Shown piece by piece: positions 8,226-16,565 of a stretch of DNA of 64,000 bases; the stretch's first letter is position 1; each line of letters starts with the position of its first letter. The DNA comes from Solirubrobacter soli DSM 22325 (GTDB taxonomy: Bacteria > Actinomycetota > Thermoleophilia > Solirubrobacterales > Solirubrobacteraceae): the NCBI RefSeq assembly GCF_000423665.1, contig NZ_AUIK01000023.1, positions 1-64,000 on the forward strand, written 5' to 3'. Both the position numbers and the translations under genes were made by a program. The notes below the pieces were generated by a model that searched no databases, had not been told where the DNA came from, and worked only from the letters and a program-made list of their open reading frames with translations.

Positions 8226-8867
8226 CTACCCGGAGACGGCGCGGGCGTACAACCAATCGATCACACCCGGCACGTGCGAGGGGTCGATGTGGTGGGCGGC
8301 GCCGGACTCCTGATAGGTGACGTCCATGCCCGCGTCGGTGAGCAGGTCACGGGCGTCGCGGGCGAAGTGGACGTCCATGATCGGGTCGTTGCGGCCGTGC
8401 GCGATCGTGACGCGGGTGTCGCGCGGGATGTCCGGGTGCCAGCCATCGACCGTCGGGATGAAACCGCTGAAGGCCATGATCCCGGCCGGCGCGGGGCGGT
8501 CCGGCCCGAGACCGAGCGAGTAGCTCATCACCGAGCCCATGCTGAAGCCGCCGAACACCGTGTTCTCCGGCGTGGTGCCGGTGCGCTCCCAGGTCTCGTC
8601 ATGGAACTGCGCCAGCGCCTTGTACGCCGCGTGGAACGTGTCGGGGTCCGGGAAGCCGACGCGCGGGACGACGTACCAGTGCTTCCCCTGCCAGCCCGGG
8701 ATCTGGAGCGGGCCGCCGGGGGTGACGACGTGCAGCCGGCGCTCCGGATCCAGGACGTCGGCGAGGCCGAGCAGGTCGTGCTCGTCGGCGCCGCGGCCGT
8801 GGTGGAGGACCAGCAGGCCCTCGGGCGTTCCCGCCGCGGGCCGCTCCCGGTAGACGAGCGCGCTCAT
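8226..8867 (-). CDS. MhqD-like alpha/beta hydrolase (phospholipase/carboxylesterase family)
   Basis: A 213-residue serine hydrolase with the nucleophile elbow GGFSMGS. The Asp lies in HGRNDPIMDV and the His in ESGAAHHIDP, so the triad is complete. The oxyanion region LLVLHHGRGADE is typical of the carboxylesterase-2 / MhqD group. In Bacillus, mhqD is co-regulated with the ring-cleaving dioxygenase mhqO as part of quinone resistance. Here the same pair is present: this gene overlaps the upstream dioxygenase gene by four bases (ATGA, 8864-8867), so they are translationally coupled. It probably hydrolyses a ring-cleavage product or quinone conjugate. The exact substrate is unknown. Confidence 0.75.
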   Translation of the reverse strand: MSALVYRERPAAGTPEGLLVLHHGRGADEHDLLGLADVLDPERRLHVVTPGGPLQIPGWQGKHWYVVPRVGFPDPDTFHAAYKALAQFHDETWERTGTTPENTVFGGFSMGSVMSYSLGLGPDRPAPAGIMAFSGFIPTVDGWHPDIPRDTRVTIAHGRNDPIMDVHFARDARDLLTDAGMDVTYQESGAAHHIDPSHVPGVIDWLYARAVSG

Positions 8868-9772
8868 GCCAGGACCCTCGGGTTGTTCACGGGACGCAGC
8901 GTGGACTCCAGCTGCGCGCGCAGGTGCTCGTGCTGCTTCGGGAGCTTGAGCGCCTCGCCGAGATGGTCGGCGTCCTCGTCGACGGCGAAGCCGGGGCTCA
9001 GCGTCGCGATCTCGAACAGCACGCCGCTCGGAACGCGGAAGTAGATCGACTTGAAGTAGTCGCGGTCGCGGACGTCTGTGACGAAGCCGCCCGCTTGCGC
9101 GATCCGCTCCTGCCAGGCGAGGTGGTCCTCGTCGGTCGAGGCCCACGCGATGTGGTGGACGCTGCCGGCGCCCTGATGGTCGTTGTGGGTGGGTGCGTCG
9201 TAGGCGAAGCGGAACCTGCGGTCGGAGCCGTTGAGCACGTACTCGCCGCCGCCCTCGGACGTGAAGCCGAGCAGGTCGGTGAGGATCGTGTCCTCGACGC
9301 TGTGGAAGGCCGCGTAGGCGCGCGCACCGTGTAGGCCCTGGATCGCGTGCTCCTCCGGGACGTCCGGATGGGTCGCGACCAGCGGCGCGTTGCCGAGGTC
9401 CGAGATCAGCAGCTCGAGCTTGAGCCCGTCGTAGTCCGCGAAGCGCAGCACGCCCGGCTCACGAGACGTCGTGCATCCGGCGAGCCGCTGCTCCCAGAAA
9501 TCGAGCGCCGCCTCGTCGGCGACCGCGAGCTGCAGCGTGTGGATCGATCCCGCGCCGGCGCGGCCCTTCGCCGCCCCGGGGAACTCGAACCACGTGAGGA
9601 TCGAGCCGGGCGCCCCGGTCTCGTCCCCGAAATAGAGGTGATAGGCCTGCGGCTGGTCGAAGTTGACCGTCTTCTTGACGAGCCGGAGGCCCAGGAGATC
9701 CCCGTAGAACGCCGCGTTCTGCTGTGCGTCCCCGGTGATCATCGTGATGTGGTGCAGGCCAGTGAACTCCAT
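8864..9772 (-). CDS. Ring-cleaving dioxygenase, VOC superfamily (MhqO/MhqA-like)
   Basis: A 302-residue protein with two glyoxalase/VOC modules. It starts GLHHITMITGDAQQNAAFYGDLLGLRLVKKTVNFD, written here as pieces GLHHITMITGD and LLGLRLVKKTVNFD; the second module starts near VHHIAWAS. Conserved metal ligands are the His of LHHIT, the His of VHHIA and the Glu of VLFEIATL. This family oxidatively opens hydroquinone-type rings and confers quinone resistance. I chose the ATG at 9772, not an in-frame start 12 codons upstream, because the family begins directly with this strand and because the longer form would cover the palindromic operator at 9790-9811. It is coupled to the MhqD-like gene. Confidence 0.8.
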   Translation of the reverse strand: MEFTGLHHITMITGDAQQNAAFYGDLLGLRLVKKTVNFDQPQAYHLYFGDETGAPGSILTWFEFPGAAKGRAGAGSIHTLQLAVADEAALDFWEQRLAGCTTSREPGVLRFADYDGLKLELLISDLGNAPLVATHPDVPEEHAIQGLHGARAYAAFHSVEDTILTDLLGFTSEGGGEYVLNGSDRRFRFAYDAPTHNDHQGAGSVHHIAWASTDEDHLAWQERIAQAGGFVTDVRDRDYFKSIYFRVPSGVLFEIATLSPGFAVDEDADHLGEALKLPKQHEHLRAQLESTLRPVNNPRVLA

Positions 9773-9789
9773 GGCCTGAAGTGTAGCGC

Positions 9790-9811
9790 TAGTTGATTGC
9801 GCACGCAACTA
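9790..9811. promoter_or_regulatory. Palindromic operator candidate upstream of the mhqO-like gene
   Basis: TAGTTG (9790-9795), a central self-complementary TGCGCA (9798-9803) and CAACTA (9806-9811) make a 22-base palindrome with a single two-base mismatch per arm. It lies 18 to 39 bases upstream of the mhqO-like start codon. Size and symmetry fit a MarR- or HxlR-type repressor site, the kind of control known for quinone-responsive mhq genes. No such regulator gene is adjacent. Confidence 0.55.
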
Positions 9812-10063
9812 CTTCACGTCCACCTCCCTCAGAACCGGCCCCCAGCCCGCCTCGGTCGCCTGCTCCCACCCCACCGAGGGCGCATGGTCCACGCCCTGCG
9901 GACACCGCCCGGCGTTGCGGATCCGGAGCGCGAGATCCTGGCCCGGGTGCAGGACCGGCTCGACCGTCACCTCCGGCTCGACGCGCGTGCCGCGCTCGCA
10001 GGTGATCTGCGGCGGGTTGGCCGGCGGCAGCGCGGCGAGCGCGAGACCGAGAGCGAGGAGCAT
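9809..10063 (-). CDS. Small secreted hypothetical protein (84 aa)
   Basis: The first 15 residues (LLALGLALAALPPA) look like a short signal peptide. The mature part contains two cysteines (ITCERG and GRCPQG) and beta-type sequence such as PEVTVEPVLHPGQDLALRIRN, in style like the Ig-like secreted protein at 7622-8215. The stop codon lies within the palindrome upstream of the mhqO-like gene. No clear ribosome-binding site is visible and I do not recognise a family, so this is a moderately supported small gene. Confidence 0.5.
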   Translation of the reverse strand: MLLALGLALAALPPANPPQITCERGTRVEPEVTVEPVLHPGQDLALRIRNAGRCPQGVDHAPSVGWEQATEAGWGPVLREVDVK

Positions 10064-10085
10064 TCGCTCAGTATGTCGGCGCGCG

Positions 10086-13000
10086 TCACGTTCGTGACAC
10101 TGCGATGTGAAGCGGGAGGCCTTCGATCTTCACCGGCTCGACGCCCGCGGCGCCGTCGTAGGCGACCGAGGTCGCAAGCGTTTCGCGGGAAACGTAGGCC
10201 TCGTGCTCGCGGGCGGCGTCGAGCAGGCCGGCGTCGCCGCCGAGGACGAGCGCGATGCGGTCCTCGACCTCGAGGCCCGCGGACTTGCGGGCGTTCTGGA
10301 TCGCGTGGACGATCTCGCGGGCCAGGCCCTCGCGCTTCAGGGTCTCGTCGAGCTCGAGCTCGAGCGCCACCGCGTGGGAGCCCTCGCGCTCGAGCTGGTA
10401 GCCGTCCAGCGGCTTCATCGCGAGCATCAGGTCGTCGGTGTCGAGCTCGTGGTCGTGGCCGTCGATCGAGATCCCGACGCGGCCGCCGTTGCGCAGGGCG
10501 TCGGCGACGTGGGCGGGGTCCAGCGCGGCGACGGCCGCGGCGACCTGGGGCATCGACTTGCCGAAGCGCGGGCCGAGGGCGCGGTAGTTGGGCTTGACCT
10601 CGTAGGAGCCGAGCTCGTCGGCCTGGCTGACGTACCGGAGCTCCTTGACGTTGAGCTCCTCCAGCGCGACGTCGGCGAGCCGCTCGATCGCGGCGCGCTC
10701 GGACCCCGCGGCGACGACGACCGCGGCGCGCAGCGGCTGGCGGACCTTGAGCTTCGCTTGGCCGCGGGCGGCGAGCCCCAGCCGGACCGTCTCGCGGACC
10801 GTCGCCATCGCGAACTCCAGCGACTCATCGCGCTCGCCGGCCTTCGGCCAGTCGCAGAGGTGCACGGAGCCCTCGGAGCCGTCGAGGTTGTCGTAGATCT
10901 CGTCGGCGATGAACGGGGTGAACGGCGCGAGCAGCTTCGTCACCGTGACCAGGCAGGTGCGCAGCGTCGAGAACGCCGCCGGGTCGCCATCCCAGAAGCG
11001 GCGGCGCGAGCGGCGCACGTACCAGTTCGAGAGGTCGTCGACGAACGCGGCGATCGCCTGGCCGGCACGGGTCGCGTCGAAGGCGTCGAGTCGCTCGGTG
11101 ACCGTCTGCACCGTCGCGGCGAGCCGCGAGAGCGCCCAGCGGTCGAGGTCGTTGGCGGGCTCCACGTCGGCGGGCTCGACACCGTTGACGTTGGCATACA
11201 TCACGTAGAAGCCGTACGTGTTCCACAGTTGCAGCAGGAACTGCCGCAGCGACTCGCCGACGGTGTCCGTGTCGAACTTGTAGCCGTCCCACGGCGTGTT
11301 GATGAAGAAGTACCAGCGGAAGGCGTCGGCGCCGTGCCGGTCGATGACGTCCCAGGGCGCGACGACGTTGCCGAGCGACTTGGACATCTTCTTGCCCTGC
11401 GGGTCGGCGATGTGGCCGAGGCAGAGCACGGTCTTGTAGGAGCTCTGGTCGAAGAGCAGCGTGGAGATCGCGATCAGCGAGTAGAACCAGCCGCGGGTCT
11501 GGTCGATCGCCTCGCAGATGTAGTCCGCGGGGAACTGCTCGTCGAACTTTTCCTGGTTCTCGAACGGCGCGTGCCACTGGGCGAACGGCATCGAGCCCGA
11601 GTCGAACCAGACGTCGATCACCTCGGGGACGCGCCGCAGCGGCTCGCCGCCGGTCGGCGACGGGATCACCACGTCGTCGACGTAGGGCCGGTGCGGGTCT
11701 TCCAACGTGACGCCGCTCAGCTCCTTGAGCTCCTCGAAGGAGCCGACGGCCAGCGCCTCGCCCGCCTCGTTGCGCCAGATCGGCAGCGGCGTGCCCCAGT
11801 AGCGCTCGCGCCCGAGCGCCCAGTCGACGTTGTTCTCCAGCCAGCGGCCGAAGCGCCCGTGCTTGATGTGCTCGGGATGCCAGTCGACGGTCTCGTTGGC
11901 CGCCAACAGCCGGTCCTTGACCGCGGACATGCGGATGTACCAGGTCGGCTTGGCGTAGTACAGGAGCGGCGTCCCGCAGCGCCAGCAGTGCGGGTACGAG
12001 TGCAGCAGGCGCTCGGAGCGGAACATCCGCCCACGCGCCTCGAGGTCCTTGATCAGGTCCGGGTCGGCGTGCTTGACGAAGACGCCCTCGTACGGGCCGA
12101 TCCGCTCGTCGTAGGTGCCGTCCGCCCGCACGGGATTGATCACGTTCAGGCCGTTCTCGGCGCCGAGCCGGAAATCGTCCTCGCCGAACGCGATCGCGGT
12201 GTGGACGATGCCCGTGCCGTCCTCGGCCGAGACGAAGTCCGCCGGCAGGACCGTGTGGCCCTTCTCGCCGTACTCGCTCGCCGGGATGAACGGGAAGGGC
12301 GGCTCGTAGCCGGCGCCGACCATGTCCGCGCCGGTGAAGCGATCCGTGACGACGGCGCCGTCGCCGAGCACCCGCGCCACCAGCGCCTCGGCGAGCACGT
12401 AGCCCTCGCTCGACCGCACGTACGTGAGGCCCGGATCGACCGCGACGGCCGCGTTGGAGACCAGCGTCCACGGCGTCGTCGTCCAGACGAGCAGCACGTC
12501 GCCCGCGCGCAGGGCGCCGGCGGGCGAGGTGACCGGGTACTTGACGTAGACGCTCGGGTCCTCGACGTCCTTGTAGCCCTGCGAGACCTCGTGGGATGAC
12601 AGCGACGTGCCGTCCCGCGGGCAATAGGGGACGACCTTGAAGCCCTCGTACAGCAGGTCCTTGTCCCAGAGCTGCTTGAGCGCCCACCAGACGGACTCGA
12701 CGTAGGGGGTGTCGAGCGTGCGGTACGGATCGTCGAGGTCGACCCAGTAGCCGATGCGCTCGGTCAGCTTCGTCCAGTCCTCGAGGAACGTGAAGACCGA
12801 CTCGCGGCACTTCTGGTTGAACTCCGCGATCCCGTATTCCTCGATCTGCTGCTTGTTCTCGATCCCGAGCTCGTTCTGGACGGCGATCTCGACGGGCAGC
12901 CCGTGGCAGTCCCAGCCGCCCTTGCGGTAGCTGTAGAAGCCCTGCATCGTCTTGTAACGCGGGAAGATGTCCTTGAAGACGCGCGCCAGGACGTGGTGCG

Positions 13001-13169
13001 AGCCGGGCCGGCCGTTGGCCGTGGGCGGGCCTTCGTAGAAGACGAACGGCGGCGCGCCTTCGCGGCGGCGCATCGACTCGTTGTAGATGTCGCGCTCGCG
13101 CCAGCGCTCGAGGATCTGCTCTTCCAGCTGCGGGAAGTTGGCGTCTTTAGGCAGGGGACGATGCGGCAT
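10086..13169 (-). CDS. ileS: Isoleucine--tRNA ligase
   Basis: A 1027-residue class I aminoacyl-tRNA synthetase that charges tRNA-Ile. The HIGH-type signature appears as PGSHHVLAR near residue 55, the sequence KGGWDCHGLPVE follows, and KMSKSLGNVV is the second signature. An editing (CP1) domain lies between (VWTTTPWTLVSN), and a CWRCGTPL knuckle is visible. The length and the His-His form of the first signature fit the long, eukaryote-like IleRS type that is often mupirocin-tolerant; that is family knowledge, not shown here. The ATG at 13169 gives the family N-terminus (PHRPLPKDANFPQLEEQ), while an upstream in-frame start would add 27 unrelated residues and run nearly into the divergent gene. 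No T-box leader is seen. Confidence 0.95.
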   Translation of the reverse strand: MPHRPLPKDANFPQLEEQILERWRERDIYNESMRRREGAPPFVFYEGPPTANGRPGSHHVLARVFKDIFPRYKTMQGFYSYRKGGWDCHGLPVEIAVQNELGIENKQQIEEYGIAEFNQKCRESVFTFLEDWTKLTERIGYWVDLDDPYRTLDTPYVESVWWALKQLWDKDLLYEGFKVVPYCPRDGTSLSSHEVSQGYKDVEDPSVYVKYPVTSPAGALRAGDVLLVWTTTPWTLVSNAAVAVDPGLTYVRSSEGYVLAEALVARVLGDGAVVTDRFTGADMVGAGYEPPFPFIPASEYGEKGHTVLPADFVSAEDGTGIVHTAIAFGEDDFRLGAENGLNVINPVRADGTYDERIGPYEGVFVKHADPDLIKDLEARGRMFRSERLLHSYPHCWRCGTPLLYYAKPTWYIRMSAVKDRLLAANETVDWHPEHIKHGRFGRWLENNVDWALGRERYWGTPLPIWRNEAGEALAVGSFEELKELSGVTLEDPHRPYVDDVVIPSPTGGEPLRRVPEVIDVWFDSGSMPFAQWHAPFENQEKFDEQFPADYICEAIDQTRGWFYSLIAISTLLFDQSSYKTVLCLGHIADPQGKKMSKSLGNVVAPWDVIDRHGADAFRWYFFINTPWDGYKFDTDTVGESLRQFLLQLWNTYGFYVMYANVNGVEPADVEPANDLDRWALSRLAATVQTVTERLDAFDATRAGQAIAAFVDDLSNWYVRRSRRRFWDGDPAAFSTLRTCLVTVTKLLAPFTPFIADEIYDNLDGSEGSVHLCDWPKAGERDESLEFAMATVRETVRLGLAARGQAKLKVRQPLRAAVVVAAGSERAAIERLADVALEELNVKELRYVSQADELGSYEVKPNYRALGPRFGKSMPQVAAAVAALDPAHVADALRNGGRVGISIDGHDHELDTDDLMLAMKPLDGYQLEREGSHAVALELELDETLKREGLAREIVHAIQNARKSAGLEVEDRIALVLGGDAGLLDAAREHEAYVSRETLATSVAYDGAAGVEPVKIEGLPLHIAVSRT

Positions 13170-13197
13170 CGCGAGTGAGTCTAGGTAACGTCGAGGG

Positions 13198-13659
13198 ATG
13201 CGTATGGGCCGAGTGCTGGCGCTCGTGGCGGGAGCACTCGTGTTCTTCATCGCCGCCTTGGGCCTCGCGGTCTACTTCACCCGCGACGAGGACAACCTGC
13301 AGGCCGACAACCTGCTGGCCGAGAACTTCACCAAGGCGGTGACGCAGGCGCCCGACAACGGCAACGTGGTCGCCTTGCCCGAGCTGGCGCGGTTCGACTG
13401 GGACCGCGTGCTGATCGTCCAGCCCGGGACGTCACGCGACGCGATCTCGCAAAGGCTCGGCCGCAAGTGGACCGGCATCGACACCGTCGACGGCGGCGAG
13501 CTGCTGCTGTTCGTGCACGACGGCAAGGTCGTGCGGTTCGCCGACTATCGGGGTTCGAACACGTTCGAGGGCTTCGAGCAGCCGTTCGCGGAGATTCCGC
13601 GGGAGGAAGCGACCTTCACGGTCCGGGACCGCGTGGTGAGACCAGGGCCGAGCAGCTAG
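13198..13659 (+). CDS. Membrane-anchored hypothetical protein (153 aa)
   Basis: One N-terminal hydrophobic helix (about residues 5-27, VLALVAGALVFFIAALGLAVYF) anchors a soluble domain of about 120 residues outside the membrane. That domain contains FDWDRVLIVQPGTSRDAI and ELLLFVHDGKVVRFADYRG, an alpha/beta pattern without cysteines or recognisable catalytic motifs. It is divergent from ileS with only 28 bases between the two start codons. The function is unknown. Confidence 0.7.
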   Translation: MRMGRVLALVAGALVFFIAALGLAVYFTRDEDNLQADNLLAENFTKAVTQAPDNGNVVALPELARFDWDRVLIVQPGTSRDAISQRLGRKWTGIDTVDGGELLLFVHDGKVVRFADYRGSNTFEGFEQPFAEIPREEATFTVRDRVVRPGPSS

Positions 13660-13718
13660 GCGCCGAGCGTTCGCGCCTTGAGGTCGGATGATCGGGGTGG
13701 GGCGGTGGGGATGCTGCC

Positions 13719-14102
13719 TTACCGTTTCCGGTGTGCTTTGCGCGCGGCCTTCTGCGCGTGCGTCTTCTTGCGCGCCTTGGCCTTGGCCTGCATCTTGTGC
13801 TTGTGCGGACCGGCGTCGCGCAGGCGCGGGCCGGCCAACTCGGGCTCGCCGACGGCACCGCGCGCGTCGCGCAGGATGAACCAGCCCATCACCGCGAAGC
13901 CGATGATCAGGACGCCGCCGACGATGAACAGGACGTTGCGGCCGGTCGAGCCGTCATCGGCCGTGGTCGTCTGAACGGCCGGGGTCGGAGTCTCGACCGG
14001 GTCCCCGGGGGGAAGCGAGCCGAAGGCGCCGCCCTGCGCTCCCGCCGCGGCGGGGAGGGCGAGGACGAGGAGAGTGGTGATGAGGGCGATGCGACGCGTC
14101 AT
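13719..14102 (-). CDS. Secreted or membrane hypothetical protein with a basic tail (127 aa)
   Basis: There is an N-terminal signal peptide (MTRRIALITTLLVLALPAAAGA), a short Pro/Thr-rich linker (DPVETPTPAVQTTTADD), one transmembrane helix (VLFIVGGVLIIGFAVMGWFIL) and a C-terminal tail extremely rich in Lys, Arg and His (HKHKMQAKAKARKKTHAQ and on). The tail should lie in the cytoplasm and could contact nucleic acid or membrane phosphate. Similar short proteins with signal, linker, helix and basic tail occur in many actinobacteria without known role. The ATG at 14102 was chosen to start at the signal peptide; an upstream in-frame start exists. Confidence 0.65.
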   Translation of the reverse strand: MTRRIALITTLLVLALPAAAGAQGGAFGSLPPGDPVETPTPAVQTTTADDGSTGRNVLFIVGGVLIIGFAVMGWFILRDARGAVGEPELAGPRLRDAGPHKHKMQAKAKARKKTHAQKAARKAHRKR

Positions 14103-14119
14103 GGGCGGGGAAAGGGTAG

Positions 14120-15418
14120 TCACGCGGGCGCGCCTGTCAACGCCCAGCGCGATCCGGCGAACCGAATGCCGCACGTAACTAGACGAACGGCGATCAGCGC
14201 GACCAGGCCCCACCACACCCCGAGGATGCCCCAGTCGTTGTGCAGCGAGAGCAGGACGATCGGGATGTAGACGGCCGCCGCGGCGATCATGCCGTACATC
14301 AAAAACCGTGTGTCACCAGCGCCGATGAGAATCCCGTCGAGCGCGAACACCGCGCCGTTGAACGGCATCATCAGCGCGAACAGCGGCCAGATCTCGTGGG
14401 CCTTGGCGACCACCGCGGGATCGTCGGTGAACAGCTTCGGGACGAGATCGCCGAGCGCGAGCAGGATCACACCGAACAGTGCGCCGATCGCGACCGACCA
14501 GCCGATCATCCGCACCGCCGCCTCACGTGCCTCCCCCGCCGCGCCCGCACCGAGCATGCGCCCGACCATCACCTGCCCGGCGATCGCGATCGCGTCGAGC
14601 AGCAGCGCGAGGAAGACCCAGAGCTGGAACGCGATCTGGTGCGCGCCCAGCGACGCCGCCCCGATCCGCGCCAGCACCGCCGAGCCGAGCAGGAACGAGC
14701 CGGTCAGCGCCGTCGTGCGCACGGCGATCTCGGAGCCGATCCGCATCAGCGGGCGCATCTTGTCCGGGTGTGGACGCTCCAGCCCCGCGCGGTACTGGAC
14801 GACGAAGAACGCGGCCGCCATCCCCGCCTGCGCGATCACCGTTCCCCACGCCGAGCCCTTTAGGCCCCAGTCGAACCCGTAGACGAACAGCAGCTCGAGG
14901 GCGACGTTGACGGTGTGGGCGGCGAGCAGGACGTACAGCGGCGTCCGCAGGTCGCCCATCCCGCGCAGGTAGCCCTGGGCGGCGCTGGCGAGGATGAACA
15001 GCGGGCCGCCGAGCGCCGAGATCCGCAGGTAGAGGACGGCGCCGTCGGCGACCTCGCCCTCGCCGCCCATCAGCGACACCACCGCCGGCGCCAGCAGCTC
15101 GATCAGCACGAGCAGGACGAGCCCGATCCCCACGCCGAGCCACAGGGCCTGCGACCCCAGCGCCGTGGCGTCCTGGTCGCGGCCCGCGCCGTGCAGCCGC
15201 GAGACCTGCGCCGTCGTGCCGTAGGTGAGGAAGTTGAAGATCGTGAACGCGGTCGACATCACCGTCGCCGCGATCGCCAGCGACGCGAGCTGCGTGGTTC
15301 CCAGGTGGCCGACGATCGCGGTGTCGACGAGCACGTACAGCGGCTCGGCTGCCAGCGCCCCGAGCGCGGGCAGGCCGAGCAGGAGGATCTCGCGGTCGTA
15401 GCGGGAGCGGAGCCTCAT
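14120..15418 (-). CDS. MATE family multidrug/sodium antiporter (DinF-like)
   Basis: A 432-residue polytopic protein with about twelve transmembrane segments and the MATE pattern PALGALAAEPLYVLVDTAIVGHLG at the start (shown here as the pieces LPALGALAAEPL and DTAIVGHLGTTQLA), plus a duplicated second half (GAASLGAHQIAFQLW). It would export organic compounds or drugs across the cytoplasmic membrane using a Na+ or H+ gradient. It starts with an ATGA overlap on the CoxS-type gene and so is translated as the last member of the molybdenum hydroxylase operon, an unusual neighbour that suggests export of a substrate or product of that enzyme. Confidence 0.85.
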   Translation of the reverse strand: MRLRSRYDREILLLGLPALGALAAEPLYVLVDTAIVGHLGTTQLASLAIAATVMSTAFTIFNFLTYGTTAQVSRLHGAGRDQDATALGSQALWLGVGIGLVLLVLIELLAPAVVSLMGGEGEVADGAVLYLRISALGGPLFILASAAQGYLRGMGDLRTPLYVLLAAHTVNVALELLFVYGFDWGLKGSAWGTVIAQAGMAAAFFVVQYRAGLERPHPDKMRPLMRIGSEIAVRTTALTGSFLLGSAVLARIGAASLGAHQIAFQLWVFLALLLDAIAIAGQVMVGRMLGAGAAGEAREAAVRMIGWSVAIGALFGVILLALGDLVPKLFTDDPAVVAKAHEIWPLFALMMPFNGAVFALDGILIGAGDTRFLMYGMIAAAAVYIPIVLLSLHNDWGILGVWWGLVALIAVRLVTCGIRFAGSRWALTGAPA

Positions 15419-15840
15419 AGCTCGAGCACCGCCTCGATGATCGGCTTGTAGCCCGTGCAGCGGCAGAGGTTCCCGGCGAGCGCGTCGCGGAGCTCCGGCT
15501 CGGTCGGGTCGGGATGCTCCGCGAGGTAGGCGTCGAGCGTCATCAGGAACCCGGCGGTGCAGAACCCGCACTGGAGCGCGTGGTGCTCGTGCAGGCTGCG
15601 CTGGAGCCGCCCTGGCGCCAGGCCCTCGATCGTGCGCACGTCACACCCGTCGGCCTGGACGGCGAGCATCAGGCACGACCGGACGGGCTCGCCGTCGACC
15701 TGCACCGTGCACGTGCCGCAGACGCCGTCCTCGCACCCGACCTTGGTGCCCGTCAGCCCCTGGTCGCGGATGAAGTCGCTCAGGAGGGTGCGGGCCTCGA
15801 CCTCGGTCTCGTACGTCGTGCCGTTGATGCGCACCCTCAT
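15415..15840 (-). CDS. Molybdenum hydroxylase [2Fe-2S] subunit (CoxS-like)
   Basis: A 141-residue small subunit of the xanthine dehydrogenase/CO dehydrogenase family. The plant-type [2Fe-2S] cluster is bound by CEDGVCGTC and a later Cys in VRSC; the second cluster by CGFCTAGF and CRCTGY. It passes electrons from the molybdenum centre of the large subunit to the FAD of the medium subunit. It overlaps both the CoxM-like gene upstream and the MATE gene downstream by four bases, so the operon is tightly coupled. All eight cluster cysteines are present, in contrast to the eroded partner subunits. Confidence 0.9.
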   Translation of the reverse strand: MRVRINGTTYETEVEARTLLSDFIRDQGLTGTKVGCEDGVCGTCTVQVDGEPVRSCLMLAVQADGCDVRTIEGLAPGRLQRSLHEHHALQCGFCTAGFLMTLDAYLAEHPDPTEPELRDALAGNLCRCTGYKPIIEAVLEL

Positions 15841-16565
15841 CGGCGACCCGCCTGTTCGAGCGCGCGGCGGGTGACGTCGGCGACCAACGCGCGCCGGTGG
15901 TCGCCTTCGACCAGCTCGGCCGCGATCTCGCCCGCCTCACGCGCGCTCGCCCCCGCCCGCACCGCCGCCTCGGCACGAGCCGCCCGCCCGGTCCCCAGCA
16001 GCGCGATCGCCACATGCCCCGGCGCAACCACCACCGCCGCGCCGGCGTCCGGGAACACCCCCCGGGTGCGAGCGAACTGCGCGTACCCACAGCGCGCGGC
16101 CTTCGGCATCGGAGGCACCTCAATTTCTAAAAGCAACTTAAACGGGAGCAGGCCGTCTTTCTGTTTGGGGTGGGCGTCGAGGGCCGCCAAAGCCGCTGGT
16201 AGAGCCGCGCGCGGGTCGTCGTGCATGAGCGAGCCACCGACCGTTCCGCGCGTGCGGGTCGCAGGTGTGCCGACGTGGGCGGCGGCCAGCGCGAGCAGCG
16301 GCCAGCCCTCCAAGACGATCGCCGAGCGCAGCAGCGCGGCCTGGCGAACGGTCGCGCCGAGCGACAGCGCGCCGTCGCGCCGCCGGATGACGCCCAGCCC
16401 CGCGTGGTTGATGTCGACGAGCCGCGAAGGACGGACCTCGCGGGCGTTGAGCAGCGGCATCAGCGACTGCCCGCCTGCCAGCACCCGCGCGCCCTCGACC
16501 GCCAGCGCCTCGAGGGCCTCGTCGACCGACCGCGCGGCCACGTATTCGAACGCCGCGGGCTTCAC
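15837..16565 (-). CDS. Molybdenum hydroxylase FAD-binding subunit (CoxM-like), shortened
   Basis: The first half shows the FAD-binding (VAO-type) pattern of CoxM: FEYVAARSVDEALEAL, VLAGGQSLMPLLNAREV, ATRTRGTVGGSLMHDDP. It has 242 residues against the usual 280-290. Where the family has a stretch of about 40-50 residues after LPAALAALDA, this protein has only a short link coded by an AT-rich patch at 16119-16166 with AAA, TTT, TTG, CTT, TTA, GAA and ATT codons, quite unlike the GC-ended codons around it. The start is taken as the GTG at 16565, which overlaps the stop of the 70-aa gene (GTGA). It may still bind FAD, but the deletion argues for altered or reduced function. Confidence 0.75.
   Translation of the reverse strand: MKPAAFEYVAARSVDEALEALAVEGARVLAGGQSLMPLLNAREVRPSRLVDINHAGLGVIRRRDGALSLGATVRQAALLRSAIVLEGWPLLALAAAHVGTPATRTRGTVGGSLMHDDPRAALPAALAALDAHPKQKDGLLPFKLLLEIEVPPMPKAARCGYAQFARTRGVFPDAGAAVVVAPGHVAIALLGTGRAARAEAAVRAGASAREAGEIAAELVEGDHRRALVADVTRRALEQAGRR

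Noticed and set aside
10107-12599. Long open frame on the plus strand opposite ileS
   Set aside because: It is rich in Arg, Asp, Val, Gly and Leu with no domain pattern, and lies wholly opposite a clear, conserved gene. Such frames arise from GC-rich third positions.
13170-13197. T-box leader before ileS
   Set aside because: The gap to the divergent gene is only 28 bases, too short for a T-box.
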